This document shows positions 1-8,358 of a stretch of 64,000 nucleotides of DNA, piece by piece. Source of the DNA: Bacillota bacterium (lineage in GTDB: Bacteria > Bacillota > Bacilli > Paenibacillales > NBRC-103111). The position numbers and the translations under genes are program-made. The DNA is taken from assembly GCA_023388055.1 (NCBI GenBank), contig JAEWGW010000025.1:62001-126000 (forward strand). Direction: 5' to 3'. Within the stretch, counting starts at the first letter, position 1. Each line of letters begins with the position of its first letter. The notes beneath the pieces are model-generated. The model had not been told where the DNA came from, made no database searches, and saw only the letters and a list, made by a program, of their open reading frames with translations.

Positions 1-2
1 TG

Positions 3-3000
3 GATAAGTCCAAGTATTACCTCCTTTCCGGTTGGATGTACATTGAATCCATAGCAGCGGGGGTGTCGCCCCCTGAAATAAGCTTACGGGATATTGGAAC
101 CTTCAGCGTCCGATACCAAACAGGGGCCAGTGCCAATACCGTAGGTGCATGGCAATATGTATCCATAAGAATTCCGGCCAATAACACTCTTGCCGGGACC
201 GGACTCCGGCTCTTAATTGGATGTGGGGCACAAGGCCAACAGGTTGCATATGTGGACGAGGTATCCCTAAACGAAATTACAGCCGAGGAGTATCAGAAAA
301 TGGGGACTGGGGACCCCAATTATATTGGTGAAAAGCTTGCAGCTCGGATTCCCTTTGTCTCAGATGGAGTAAAGCACATCACCAATCCGGTCATAACCAA
401 GGTTGGGAAAAACTTGATCGGACCGTATCCAACAGGGATGCATCCCAACGCTAAGGTAACAGGGCCGTATGAAGTTACCCTAAATGCAACGGGGGCCATG
501 CAGGATGCCTACTTTGAATTTTCGGTTCCAACAAATACGGTATGTACCGTGTTTGTGCCCAACAATATGCGATACGCAATTGCTGACAACGGTAGTGTTG
601 TTGGATACCTTGGCTACGGAACGGGAGTAAGGCAGTTTAATTCCGGTGCCAAGACAACGCTTCGGCTATATTTTTCAAGCGAATCCAGCACAAGCGGAAC
701 ATTTGTCTGGAGAGATTTTATTGTTGCTATCGGGGCATACACTGAGTTGATTTTTGAACCCCGTAACGATGATTACCTCTATGCCCTAACCACACTAATA
801 GGCATTGGTGACGTCAAGGATGTGCTGACGGTTAGGGGTACGGAAGCAACGGCACTACGGCGGATGAAGGAAATAACCGTAGATGGATCATCCACATGGC
901 AGTTTAGCAGTGATTATGCGGGTAGCAAATCGGTCCGAATCAATAATTTCAATCCATCCGCATTGTCTGCGGGTGTTTGTGTAGGCACAGACCATAGAGG
1001 TATGCCAATTGGTACAATGTTTGCAACGGGAATTCCCGGTCGGGCTATCGTTACCTCAGACGTTGGAGCGTACTCCCTCTTCCTCAATATCGAAGATGCA
1101 CTTACGGGTTGGGGAGAAACCTACACTCCAACGGTCGTAGAAATGTCCGCTTATTTTTACGGCTGGCGTATGAATAACGGTACCTTCGGGACCGCCTACA
1201 ACGGCACCGGCACCAAGACCTGGACGCGCTGGGACGCCACCAGCAACACAGGAGCCGTGACTACGGTTCCCACCACAATGGCAGAGGGATACACCCCCTA
1301 TAAGCTCTCCTACCAGCTCGCCACACCAGTGACGGAGGTCGTGCCGGTAGAGGGAAGTCTTGCCAACCATGTAGGAGCAAACCTGTATGAGGTAAGTGAG
1401 GGCGTGATTGTGCGGGAAAAGGTAGTCCCGCGTCTTAGCTCTGGAAAATACCTCATTATAGGCAATGCGGAGACACGAAAAGATCCTGGATGGGGATTAG
1501 CCAGAACACTATTTTCAATATCCAAGTTTTATCAGGTGTATAAAAATAGTGAAAAAAACAACGGGTGGACACTCACTACATTTAATAATGTGTCAATTGA
1601 TCCTGCTGTATTTGACACAAGCGCTGAATATACCATTACCTACCTTGCAATGGACAAGTATGCCATTACTGCTCCAGTAGCAGAGGGAGCATTAGAGTAC
1701 AAAAACAACCTGGCAGGCGTTCTATCAGAGACTGTCAAGCAGATGGCCGACAACAACACCATCGACAATATCCAAAACGGGCGGCTCCTTCTGGATGAGG
1801 CGTATATCCGCAATTTTAATATGGACCTTAGCGGGGCAACCAACGCCGCCACAGCATCCACACTGATGAAGCGGGACGCCTCCGGGCGGGCACAGGTAGT
1901 CACTCCATCCGCTGCCGCCGACATTGCCAACAAGGGTTACGTGGATACGGCAATAGCTGGAGCAACAATCCCGGACGCCACTCTGACCGCCAAAGGCAAG
2001 GTGCAGCTATCCAGCGCGACAAATAGCACCTCCGAAGCATTGGCAGCTACGCCAAAGGCTGTGAAAGATGCCTATGACCGAGGTAGTGCGGGCGTATCGG
2101 CGGCGGCTACAGCTCAAACAAAAGCAGATAACGCATATAGCCGTGCCGATCAGGCTTTTACGCAAGCCAGTGACGGGAAAACCGCAATCGCTGCCGCGAT
2201 CACTGGCATGGGACAAGCAGCGGCAGGAACCGACACTTTTGCTCAAATGGCTACAAAAGTGAGCCAGATTTCGAGCGACGCTAGTGCAACCGCTGGTGAG
2301 GTGTTGGCAGAAAAAACATTTTATCAAGGTGGAAAACGAACAGGGACTATGCCTAATCGATCGGGTAGCGAGTACCACGTAGCGGCAGGTTCCTCTATAA
2401 ATGGCAACAACCTTCATTTCCACATTCCATACAACGGTTACTACTCTACCTACAACAAAATATGGCTAGAGGAACCGAACTGGCAGCCAAGTAATATTCG
2501 CAAGGGAACCTCCATATTCGGCAAGACGGGTACTCTGGTAGAAGGGCCTAATTTTACCAATGGTATCACATGGTCTACCCTGGGTAATGAGTTTGCTACG
2601 CCAATACCCAATAACAGCACATACTATTACGGATTTGATATAAGCGCCGATGGTAATGGATACTACATCAGGAGGGCTTTACTTAACTATTCTAACGGTT
2701 CTTTAGTTAGTTCGGAGGTGTTGGCTTATCTGCCTGCACCAGGTGAAGGTTTTTATTGGGCTCCATATGTATTTAGAGAGTCTGTGCTAGTGTTCAAGTA
2801 CAACACGGAAGATGGGGCATTATATGGCACACGTATTATAAGCTATACCCTTGCAGGTGCGCTAATATATGATACAGGTGATATTGCTTATCCTACAATA
2901 TCTGGGCCGGGTTATGCGCAGCTGTATTATGGATACATGACTAAGCAGGGTATATATGTGTCAGGTCAGTATAACACTGTAGGCGTGTGGGCTAGAAACG

Positions 3001-3290
3001 GTGTACCCCTTACAGTCATAAACCTGGGTAGCAATGTTTATATTCGTAACCAGGGCGGTGGACAATACGGATATGTAAGAAGATCCTCTTGGTTTCAAAT
3101 AGCGGATACTAAGCTATTCGCAGAGCTAGCAGTATCAAATAGCAGTCATAATGCTGGTGTACTTGAGGTAACACTAGGTACTGATGGCATGTCAGCTTCC
3201 GCAACCTATGGCACATGGAGTGCCGTAAACGGGGGCATCGGTAACTTCCAAAACGTAATTATTGGTTTTGTTAAAAAATACTTTGTTTAG
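3..3290 (+). CDS. Phage tail fibre / receptor-binding-like protein (5' partial)
   Basis: The reading frame is open to the left edge of the window, so the true start is outside it; the first internal ATG is at 36. The visible part is about 1,095 residues. It is rich in Gly, Thr, Asn and Tyr, as in beta-structured tail proteins. Around residues 630-690 (counted from the ATG at 36) it carries the phage tail-fibre signature with GYVDTAI, then TLTAKGKVQLS and ATPKAVKDAYD. This is followed by a short Ala-rich helical stretch and a C-terminal beta-rich domain that probably contacts the host surface. The lysis genes lie just downstream, as usual for a tail-tip or fibre gene. The exact role (fibre, baseplate appendage or side fibre) is inference. 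Confidence 0.8.
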   Translation, partial: DKSKYYLLSGWMYIESIAAGVSPPEISLRDIGTFSVRYQTGASANTVGAWQYVSIRIPANNTLAGTGLRLLIGCGAQGQQVAYVDEVSLNEITAEEYQKMGTGDPNYIGEKLAARIPFVSDGVKHITNPVITKVGKNLIGPYPTGMHPNAKVTGPYEVTLNATGAMQDAYFEFSVPTNTVCTVFVPNNMRYAIADNGSVVGYLGYGTGVRQFNSGAKTTLRLYFSSESSTSGTFVWRDFIVAIGAYTELIFEPRNDDYLYALTTLIGIGDVKDVLTVRGTEATALRRMKEITVDGSSTWQFSSDYAGSKSVRINNFNPSALSAGVCVGTDHRGMPIGTMFATGIPGRAIVTSDVGAYSLFLNIEDALTGWGETYTPTVVEMSAYFYGWRMNNGTFGTAYNGTGTKTWTRWDATSNTGAVTTVPTTMAEGYTPYKLSYQLATPVTEVVPVEGSLANHVGANLYEVSEGVIVREKVVPRLSSGKYLIIGNAETRKDPGWGLARTLFSISKFYQVYKNSEKNNGWTLTTFNNVSIDPAVFDTSAEYTITYLAMDKYAITAPVAEGALEYKNNLAGVLSETVKQMADNNTIDNIQNGRLLLDEAYIRNFNMDLSGATNAATASTLMKRDASGRAQVVTPSAAADIANKGYVDTAIAGATIPDATLTAKGKVQLSSATNSTSEALAATPKAVKDAYDRGSAGVSAAATAQTKADNAYSRADQAFTQASDGKTAIAAAITGMGQAAAGTDTFAQMATKVSQISSDASATAGEVLAEKTFYQGGKRTGTMPNRSGSEYHVAAGSSINGNNLHFHIPYNGYYSTYNKIWLEEPNWQPSNIRKGTSIFGKTGTLVEGPNFTNGITWSTLGNEFATPIPNNSTYYYGFDISADGNGYYIRRALLNYSNGSLVSSEVLAYLPAPGEGFYWAPYVFRESVLVFKYNTEDGALYGTRIISYTLAGALIYDTGDIAYPTISGPGYAQLYYGYMTKQGIYVSGQYNTVGVWARNGVPLTVINLGSNVYIRNQGGGQYGYVRRSSWFQIADTKLFAELAVSNSSHNAGVLEVTLGTDGMSASATYGTWSAVNGGIGNFQNVIIGFVKKYFV

Positions 3291-3302
3291 GGGTGTGTAT
3301 TT

Positions 3303-3644
3303 ATGTACATCTGTGTAGAAAACCTGTTGGACAGTGCTGGCCAGGCCCACTACAAAGGGCTCGATATCTACAACATACAGTCTGGCTCCTTTATTCACCT
3401 TGCCGAATTTAACAAAGCATACTTCTTTTACAACGGACAAAACGAAACTAACCACCCTGATGTTATGGAGATAGATGAGGAAGTGTATGAGGCTGCAAAA
3501 AGCGCCATGCAACAGCCTCCTGAAAATCCTACATTGGCTAGAGTTAAACTTCTTGAGCAAAAAAACGATGAGCTTATCGCTGCCGACCTTGACAACAAAG
3601 AATTGATTGTGGCTCTGTACGATCTTATTATGGGAGGTGAATAA
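3303..3644 (+). CDS. Small phage tail-associated protein, function unknown
   Basis: This encodes 113 residues starting 12 bases after the tail-fibre stop. The N-terminal half is beta-like and aromatic. The C-terminal half is a charged helix (around residues 75-113) ending in ELIVALYDLIMGGE, a type of ending seen in small proteins encoded after tail fibres in Bacillota phages. No catalytic motif is visible. Its position between the fibre and a 42-residue protein suggests a tail accessory or fibre-assembly role, but that rests on position only. Confidence 0.65.
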   Translation: MYICVENLLDSAGQAHYKGLDIYNIQSGSFIHLAEFNKAYFFYNGQNETNHPDVMEIDEEVYEAAKSAMQQPPENPTLARVKLLEQKNDELIAADLDNKELIVALYDLIMGGE

Positions 3645-3647
3645 GTA

Positions 3648-3776
3648 ATGGCTATCAATAAAAGAATGCTGGCAAAGGCATGGTTGGAGCTTGTAAAAGC
3701 TGGCCGTAAGCAGGAAGCAGATGTGCCTGACTCATTGTTGGAAGAATACAACATTGTTAAGGCGGAAAATGCTTAA
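3648..3776 (+). CDS. XkdX/CD1375-like micro-protein
   Basis: This 42-residue protein starts one base after the previous stop; the preceding GGGAGGTG acts as ribosome binding site. Its sequence includes WLELVKAGRKQEADVP, like the conserved core (helix, VKAGR, then a proline) of the CD1375/XkdX small tail-end proteins of Bacillota prophages. Those proteins lie between the tail fibre and holin genes, as here. Their function is not established. Two terminator-like hairpins follow directly, so this is the last gene of the tail transcript. Confidence 0.6.
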   Translation: MAINKRMLAKAWLELVKAGRKQEADVPDSLLEEYNIVKAENA

Positions 3777-3798
3777 CGCAATACGCAAGAAGTCGGGA

Positions 3799-3855
3799 GC
3801 GCCATTTAGGCGCATTTTTTATGCCCCTGGATAGGTATCCGGGGGCTATTCTTTT
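3799..3855 (+). terminator. Tandem rho-independent terminators after tail genes
   Basis: Two hairpins stand back to back. The first pairs GCGCC with GGCGC around ATTTA (3799-3813) and is followed by a run of T. The second pairs CCCCTGGATA with TATCCGGGGG and is followed by a CTATTCTTTTTC tract. They separate the tail transcript from the lysis cassette, although read-through is likely. Confidence 0.7.
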
Positions 3856-3878
3856 TCTAAGGAGAGGAGCCGGAGGGG

Positions 3879-4190
3879 ATGACAAGGGATGAATGCAAAC
3901 TGCTTGCCCCGTGTGACGAGTTGAAGGACACCATCAAGGAGTTGACCAATTTGAGGTTGGAGATGCGGGGCGTGGTGACAGAAATGCGGGCTATAGCGGA
4001 TATCAACCGGCGCCTGGAGGCTCAAGACAGCCGGCTGGAGGCCATGGAGAGACTGGCCACACAGATGTCCGAGGTGGCCAAGTCCGCCCACAAACGCCTG
4101 GACAGCATGGAGTCTGGGCAGCGTTGGCTGATTGGGATCACCGTCACCCTGGTGCTGGGTGTCACCGGGCTATTTTTCAAATTTATCTGA
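3879..4190 (+). CDS. XhlA-like (hemolysin XhlA family) lysis-associated protein
   Basis: The protein has 103 residues. Residues 1-80 form an amphipathic, coiled-coil-like region rich in Leu, Arg and Glu, and residues 83-103 form one transmembrane segment at the very C-terminus. This coiled coil plus C-terminal anchor layout is that of XhlA of the PBSX-type lysis cassette, which acts with a holin at the membrane. It is the first gene of the cassette XhlA, holin, endolysin. The assignment rests on layout and neighbours; no residue-level signature is decisive. Confidence 0.7.
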   Translation: MTRDECKLLAPCDELKDTIKELTNLRLEMRGVVTEMRAIADINRRLEAQDSRLEAMERLATQMSEVAKSAHKRLDSMESGQRWLIGITVTLVLGVTGLFFKFI

Positions 4191-4205
4191 GGAGGCTATT
4201 AATCT

Positions 4206-4568
4206 ATGACTACTATTTTGGAGATTGCACAGCCCTACCTGTATGCCATTGCCACCGCCCTGATCAGCCTGTTGGCCGCCGTGGTGCTGGCTTTTGTAGC
4301 CCGCCTGCGGACGCAGGTGGAGGCCTGGCTGACCGCCCGGACTAGCGCCGCCCAGCGGGAGCTGCTGCACAAGCTGGCCGCAGAAGCCTACGCCTATGCC
4401 GAGCGGCAGTATGGCGGGGAGGATGGCCAGGTCAAACTGGATGCAGCGGTGCAGTATGTGCTGCAGCGGCTCCATGCGGATAAGATCGGGTTAACCAGCA
4501 AGGATGTGACCGCTGCCGTTCAGAAAGCGTGGACGGAGCTGGATGCCAAGAACAGGGGGGCGGCGTAA
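4206..4568 (+). CDS. Phage holin, LLH family-like
   Basis: The protein has 120 residues, with one N-terminal transmembrane segment (about residues 8-32) followed by a long charged helical tail. The tail carries a conserved-looking AAEAYAYAEQ-type stretch (AEAYAYAERQ). This matches the LLH-type holins of Gram-positive phages. The holin makes the membrane lesion that releases the endolysin encoded next. Its stop codon overlaps the endolysin start (TAATG), so the two are probably translationally coupled. Confidence 0.75.
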   Translation: MTTILEIAQPYLYAIATALISLLAAVVLAFVARLRTQVEAWLTARTSAAQRELLHKLAAEAYAYAERQYGGEDGQVKLDAAVQYVLQRLHADKIGLTSKDVTAAVQKAWTELDAKNRGAA

Positions 4569-5305
4569 TGCCGAATATCATCTGGAAAGGAAATGAGCAT
4601 ACCAACAGCAGCGACCGGGGCGACATCGTCCCGGTTTGTATCGTTAACCATATCTCAGCCGGAACGATGGGGAGCATGGATAACTGGTTCACCAACTCCG
4701 GCAACCAAGTCAGCTCCGCACACTTCGGGGTAGCTAAGGATGGGAGGATACACCAGTACGTCAAGATTGAGCGCATGGCCTGGGCCAACGGATTAAGGAT
4801 GGACAACCTCCGCGCGGCGTCAGCGCCCATTGTCTTTGATAAAAAAGTGAATCCCAATCTGTACAGTGTTTCCATTGAGCATGAGGGCACGTACGGGGAC
4901 CTGACGGAGGCTCAGTTCCAGTCATCCGTCTGGCTGCACCAGTATATCCGGGATTATGTAAAGCAGGAATGGGGGTATGAGATACCATTCGATGATTACC
5001 ATGTGATCGGTCATTTCCAGATCGATAAAATCAATAAACCCAACTGCCCGGGGCCTAAGTTCCCATGGGCGCGGCTGTATGCCGAATTGGCAAAGGAGGA
5101 AGGAAACGAAATGGACAAGGTACTTGCATATGAGGATTGGGCATGGAATGAACTGGACACCTGGCTGGGGGATGCTTACAACGAGGGCATCCTCACCGAT
5201 TGGAAGTGGGTACAGGCCGCACGGGACCGGACGCTGACCTATGCCGACCTGCTGCTGCTGAAGGTTCTGGTTGACGATAGACGGCGGAAACAGGCGGGTA
5301 ATTAA
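4568..5305 (+). CDS. N-acetylmuramoyl-L-alanine amidase (endolysin, amidase_2 type)
   Basis: The start chosen is the ATG that overlaps the holin stop, with GGGGGG-rich ribosome binding sequence before it, giving 245 residues. The fold signature is that of zinc amidases: an early His (IVNHIS), SAHFGVAKDGRIHQYV, SIEHEG, then HYVIGHFQ-like VIGHFQIDKINKPNCPGP with the second zinc His and the C-P-G-P end. It cleaves the bond between MurNAc and L-Ala in peptidoglycan. The C-terminal 60 residues are helical and may bind the cell wall. The holin context fixes its role as the lysis enzyme. Confidence 0.9.
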   Translation: MPNIIWKGNEHTNSSDRGDIVPVCIVNHISAGTMGSMDNWFTNSGNQVSSAHFGVAKDGRIHQYVKIERMAWANGLRMDNLRAASAPIVFDKKVNPNLYSVSIEHEGTYGDLTEAQFQSSVWLHQYIRDYVKQEWGYEIPFDDYHVIGHFQIDKINKPNCPGPKFPWARLYAELAKEEGNEMDKVLAYEDWAWNELDTWLGDAYNEGILTDWKWVQAARDRTLTYADLLLLKVLVDDRRRKQAGN

Positions 5306-5319
5306 CGGAGGGGATAACC

Positions 5320-6822
5320 ATGTCGTACAACATCAATCAATTTAGTTCCCGATCCGGGCGTGTCATCCGGGAGGATGGAACGGCTGTGAATGAAGCGGAC
5401 GGGATCAACGCCGACGGCTCCCAGCGGGTCACGAGTAACGTGTCCGGGTACGGTCCGGTTAATTTAGTTATCGGGGACTTTGTAAAGCCAGGAACCGCCC
5501 TGGCCGTTACTGGCACAACTGGTAATGTGGTGGTGGAGACGATGGACGGGGATATGGTAACGATCCCTTCAAGCCTGCTGCCAGTGGGTACAATTCGGGA
5601 GTTTCCCTTCCAGCGGATCATCAGGGCAGGAACGACGGCAAGCGGCATTTGGGCCTGGTGGGGCCCAACCAAGGAAGAGCGCTTCCCGCTGACCATTCCT
5701 AACGTATACGGCGGGGATGCAACCACCCTGACAGCCATTAAAGCGATCCTGGCCGCTAACAATACCCGTAAGGTGCGTGTGTTGATAGAAGGTGACTCCA
5801 TCGGTCGAGGGGAGTATACCAGTGATGAGACAACCAAGTCCTTTGCAGCTCAATTGGCTACTTTGTGGGGAGCTTCTGGCGGTTTTATTGCTGCCCGTGA
5901 GGGTTGGTATGGATCCGGCGTCACAAGCTGGCAGACGCTATCTGGGCTAAACGGAGGGATCAAGCGTGTCTCTTATAACACTGCGGCCCAGGCAGATACA
6001 GTTTATTCCGATACCAGCGGTGTAACGGGTATGCTCAACCAGGGCGGTTTTGCCGGGGAATATGTTCGGATGGGCAACGCCAAGGAAATTCGTTTCCGGG
6101 TGCGGGGGAGCAAAATCACACTCCTCTACATGGACGCAGCCGGCGGGGCGGGCGGCAAGGCCTCTGTATTGGATGGCAGTACGGTCTTGCAATCCAACTT
6201 AGGTGATAATACTGTATCGACAGATACACCGCGCAGCGTGACCTACAACCTGGATTATGGGAATCATGTGATTAAAGTCCGGACCACATCTGGTAACTTT
6301 AACATGGTGGGGCTCATTGTGGAGGATGATAAACCGGGGATCGTGGTAAACCGGTCCGGACGGGAAGCGTGGAAGACCGCAGACTGGGCTAACCGCACCA
6401 CGAAAGCAGCATTTGACCTGTACCCGCAGGATATCGTCATCATTGCCCTGGGAACCAATGACAGCAAGGACAATGATCCCAGCACCTTTACCACCAACCT
6501 GACCACCCTGTACAATCGATTTGCGGATGCGGATACCAAGGCAGTCTTTTATATCATGCACCAGCCTGGGCCGTCCTGGGGAGTCGGTGCGACGGCGTGG
6601 CCCAATTATGTGGCGGCCATCAAGACGCTGGCTGGTACGCTGGGGACCGGCTATATTGACGGTGCCGCAGCGTTTGGGTCATATGCGGACGCAGTTGCCA
6701 AAGGTCTGTTATCTACCTATCCCAATGATTTTACCGGAGCTTCCGGAGCTGATGTTGTGCATCCCAGCGACCTGGGCGCAGAATTTATCGCCCGGCTTAT
6801 CGCCAAGGCATTGACGGAATGA
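5320..6822 (+). CDS. SGNH/GDSL-type hydrolase encoded in the phage lysis region
   Basis: This 500-residue protein has an N-terminal beta-rich domain (about 1-140) and a C-terminal SGNH hydrolase domain. Block I has GDS with the nucleophile Ser160, block III has GTND at 378-381, and block V has DVVH at 478-481, giving the Asp-His pair. Members of this fold remove acyl or acetyl groups from sugars and lipids. Here the target could be cell-wall or surface polysaccharide O-acetyl groups, which is inference. The N-terminal domain resembles phage particle proteins more than secreted enzymes, and there is no signal peptide. It follows the endolysin by 14 bases and ends at a terminator. Confidence 0.8.
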   Translation: MSYNINQFSSRSGRVIREDGTAVNEADGINADGSQRVTSNVSGYGPVNLVIGDFVKPGTALAVTGTTGNVVVETMDGDMVTIPSSLLPVGTIREFPFQRIIRAGTTASGIWAWWGPTKEERFPLTIPNVYGGDATTLTAIKAILAANNTRKVRVLIEGDSIGRGEYTSDETTKSFAAQLATLWGASGGFIAAREGWYGSGVTSWQTLSGLNGGIKRVSYNTAAQADTVYSDTSGVTGMLNQGGFAGEYVRMGNAKEIRFRVRGSKITLLYMDAAGGAGGKASVLDGSTVLQSNLGDNTVSTDTPRSVTYNLDYGNHVIKVRTTSGNFNMVGLIVEDDKPGIVVNRSGREAWKTADWANRTTKAAFDLYPQDIVIIALGTNDSKDNDPSTFTTNLTTLYNRFADADTKAVFYIMHQPGPSWGVGATAWPNYVAAIKTLAGTLGTGYIDGAAAFGSYADAVAKGLLSTYPNDFTGASGADVVHPSDLGAEFIARLIAKALTE

Positions 6823-6829
6823 CAAAGAA

Positions 6830-6860
6830 CCCCGCTGGCTTCGGCTGGCGGGCTATTTTA
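6830..6860 (+). terminator. Rho-independent terminator of the late transcript
   Basis: A GC-rich hairpin (CCCGC ... GCGGG around TGGCTTCGGCTG) starts eight bases after the esterase stop and is followed by CTATTTTATTTTC. It ends the rightward tail-lysis transcript. Confidence 0.7.
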
Positions 6861-6864
6861 TTTT

Positions 6865-6989
6865 CAAAGAGAATCTATGTAAAGGCCAGCCCGGCCGGGC
6901 CAGCTCGGTGCGGATCTCCGCGACTCCCCCGCGGGGAGTTTCGGCCGGTATCCCTCCGGCCCATAGGCGCGTATGCGCTCATCAGGCGG
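6865..6989. other. Palindrome-rich GC-rich spacer between convergent transcripts
   Basis: Several short perfect palindromes are packed into this stretch: GCCCGGCCGGGC, ACTCCCCCGCGGGGAGT-like, GGCCGG ... CCGGCC and GCGCGTATGCGC. No coding frame here looks real. It lies between the end of the rightward late genes and the end of the leftward micro-ORF operon, so transcription termination is the simplest role. Confidence 0.4.
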
Positions 6990-7181
6990 TCATTTGTCAC
7001 GGGGCTTGATGGTAAGCTTGAAATAGGTGTCTTTAATGGCATCCTTGTAGCAGCTGGTGCACAAAACCCCGTCATACAGATAGGTTGGATGCTGCTTAGG
7101 ATCATGATACTCGTAAACAGCCAGATTCTCATTTCCACCACATACCTCGCAACGGGTCAAAAAGACTGAACTAATCCACAA
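6990..7181 (-). CDS. Small CxxC...CxxC zinc-ribbon-like phage protein
   Basis: The 63-residue protein is the last of a leftward micro-operon. I chose a TTG start at 7181 because AAAGGAGG lies seven bases before it. An upstream in-frame ATG at 7205 would place that ribosome binding site inside the gene. The protein has CEVC and CTSC pairs about 30 residues apart, typical of a small zinc ribbon, then a basic tail. No enzyme motif is seen. A role in regulating phage or host transcription is possible but not shown. Confidence 0.6.
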   Translation of the reverse strand: MWISSVFLTRCEVCGGNENLAVYEYHDPKQHPTYLYDGVLCTSCYKDAIKDTYFKLTIKPRDK

Positions 7182-7222
7182 TTTCGACCATCCTCCTTTT
7201 CCCAATTATAGCACAGGAGCCT

Positions 7223-7537
7223 TCAGGCTCCCCCAGCATCAGGCGGTCTTTTTGCGGGCTTATGCATTCCAATGACAATCGGGTATATCCCCGAATAGTC
7301 GATGCTGGCAATGCTAGTAACCTCATAAGGACGGTCATCGAAAGTATGAATGCTTCCCACAGCGATCCGTTCCCCATCATCCAAGCCGGTCTCGAACCGG
7401 GATTCGCCGTCAGCTCGGCGGGTCCAGACGAACCCTTCCTCATAATCAATCTCAACCCTGGACCTCTCCAGTATCTCCGCTGACTCCAATGCTTCCCGAA
7501 GCAGTTCCTTCAGGTTATGTCCGTTCTTGGTTTTCAA
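7223..7537 (-). CDS. Phage protein of unknown function (104 aa)
   Basis: The gene uses a TTG start preceded by GGAGGCGG and begins one base after the stop of the tiny membrane protein upstream. The protein is acidic, with a helical N-terminus and a beta-rich middle (residues about 27-95), and ends Lys/Pro-rich. I do not recognise the family. Its tight spacing with the genes on both sides supports a real coding region. Confidence 0.55.
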   Translation of the reverse strand: MKTKNGHNLKELLREALESAEILERSRVEIDYEEGFVWTRRADGESRFETGLDDGERIAVGSIHTFDDRPYEVTSIASIDYSGIYPIVIGMHKPAKRPPDAGGA

Positions 7538-7538
7538 G

Positions 7539-7622
7539 CTACCGCCTCCTCAGCGCCCGCCAGAGGGCCACCAGGGCCACGGCCAAGCCTGCTATGATGA
7601 TAGACCATATGAGGGTGTTCAA
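7539..7622 (-). CDS. 27-residue single-pass membrane peptide
   Basis: A TTG start lies ten bases after AAAGGAGG. The product is nearly all transmembrane helix (LIWSIIIAGLAVALVALW) with a positively charged LRRR end. It is too short for standard gene callers. Its stop sits one base before the start of the next gene and its start five bases after the previous stop, so it fits an operon of micro-genes. A holin-like or membrane-modulating role is speculation. Confidence 0.5.
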   Translation of the reverse strand: MNTLIWSIIIAGLAVALVALWRALRRR

Positions 7623-7626
7623 GGGG

Positions 7627-7791
7627 CTATTCCTCCTTTATTTCAATTGTGAGGATAATGGTTTTCCGCCCTTCTTCTTTAGCATCACGCATGATTCCTG
7701 ACACGATAGCGTGGACATCTTTCATGTTATAAGCATCATGGGAAGACCAATGAGCCTTATTTTCTGTGACAACATATTTTGCCTTTTCCAT
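7627..7791 (-). CDS. 54-residue phage protein, unknown
   Basis: The ATG at 7791 follows GGGAGG by five bases. The product is charged and soluble, with a helical part (KDVHAIVSGIMRDAKEEG) and a C-terminal beta strand (RKTIILTIEI). The end of the gene carries the GGAGG that serves the next start. The pattern of a short helix and strand resembles small phage proteins that bind host factors, but no family is recognised. Confidence 0.5.
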   Translation of the reverse strand: MEKAKYVVTENKAHWSSHDAYNMKDVHAIVSGIMRDAKEEGRKTIILTIEIKEE

Positions 7792-7830
7792 TTCATTTCC
7801 TCCCTTATAAGGGGCCCGGAGGCCCCGGTG

Positions 7831-8001
7831 TTATGCGTTCATTTCCTTATAGATTTCCTTTTTAATGGCCGCTTTCATAACCAGAGCTTCATTTACAGTC
7901 CTTTCAGCGAACATGTTCCACATGTGGCTACTTGTCAACTTGATTACCATATCCGCCAATTCCAATTGCTTCTCCAATTGATACAGTCTGCTTCCTTCCA
8001 T
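7831..8001 (-). CDS. 56-residue helical phage protein, unknown
   Basis: The start chosen is the ATG at 8001, seven bases after GGGAGG; longer in-frame versions lack a ribosome binding site at the right distance. The product is mostly alpha-helical (YQLEKQLELADMVIKL and a second Lys/Glu-rich helix). No known motif is seen. It belongs to the leftward micro-operon between 8237 and 6990. Confidence 0.5.
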   Translation of the reverse strand: MEGSRLYQLEKQLELADMVIKLTSSHMWNMFAERTVNEALVMKAAIKKEIYKEMNA

Positions 8002-8108
8002 ATGCCGCATCCCTCCCGCGTAAGCCCGCCGGCAGATTGTATATGCCAAACCATCTATGTTAAGATTGGGGGAGAGAAGGCGCTGTATAAGCCGCCTCCT
8101 CTGGAACC

Positions 8109-8237
8109 TTACTTGGTGCGCCGCCGTCGAAGCTTGCGCCGTGGGGTTCCTTTTTCTTTTTTACGGCCCTTCCGCAGGTTAATGGCTGCGGTAATCATAT
8201 TGATGATGGCCGTAAGTAAGAGTACCCAATCTTTCAT
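8109..8237 (-). CDS. 42-residue membrane peptide with basic tail
   Basis: This is the first gene of the leftward micro-operon. AAGGAGGTGA precedes the ATG at 8237 by seven bases, a strong ribosome binding site. The N-terminal half is a transmembrane helix (WVLLLTAIINMITAAINL), and the C-terminal half is very basic (RKGRKKEKG ... RRRR). This is the layout of small phage membrane proteins that insert with a cytoplasmic basic tail. Function unknown. Confidence 0.5.
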   Translation of the reverse strand: MKDWVLLLTAIINMITAAINLRKGRKKEKGTPRRKLRRRRTK

Positions 8238-8270
8238 ATGCTGTTGTCACCTCCTTACATTTTCTATTTT

Positions 8271-8333
8271 ACAGCATTTTAAATGCTGTGTAAATAGTTA
8301 TTTTGAGTGTTGTAAAAGTATTTTAAATGCTGT
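8271..8333. promoter_or_regulatory. Two palindromic operators between divergent phage genes
   Basis: ACAGCATTTTAAATGCTGT at 8271-8289 is a perfect palindrome around a central T. A second copy at about 8315-8333 keeps the TTTTAAATGCTGT half but has a degenerate left half. They lie between the leftward micro-operon and the rightward ribbon-helix-helix gene, whose product is the most likely ligand, since such proteins bind paired palindromes near their own promoter. Confidence 0.6.
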
Positions 8334-8358
8334 AAAATAGCTGTGAGGAGTTGATTTC

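Noticed and set aside
6819..7169. Rightward 116-residue frame after the esterase
   Set aside because: It runs through the terminator and opposite to two better-supported leftward genes, and its composition is Arg/Pro-rich as in shadow frames.
7711..8340. Rightward 209-residue frame over the micro-operon
   Set aside because: Composition is that of a shadow frame (His/Phe/Ser/Pro-rich), with no ribosome binding site; four leftward genes with good ribosome binding sites occupy the same DNA.
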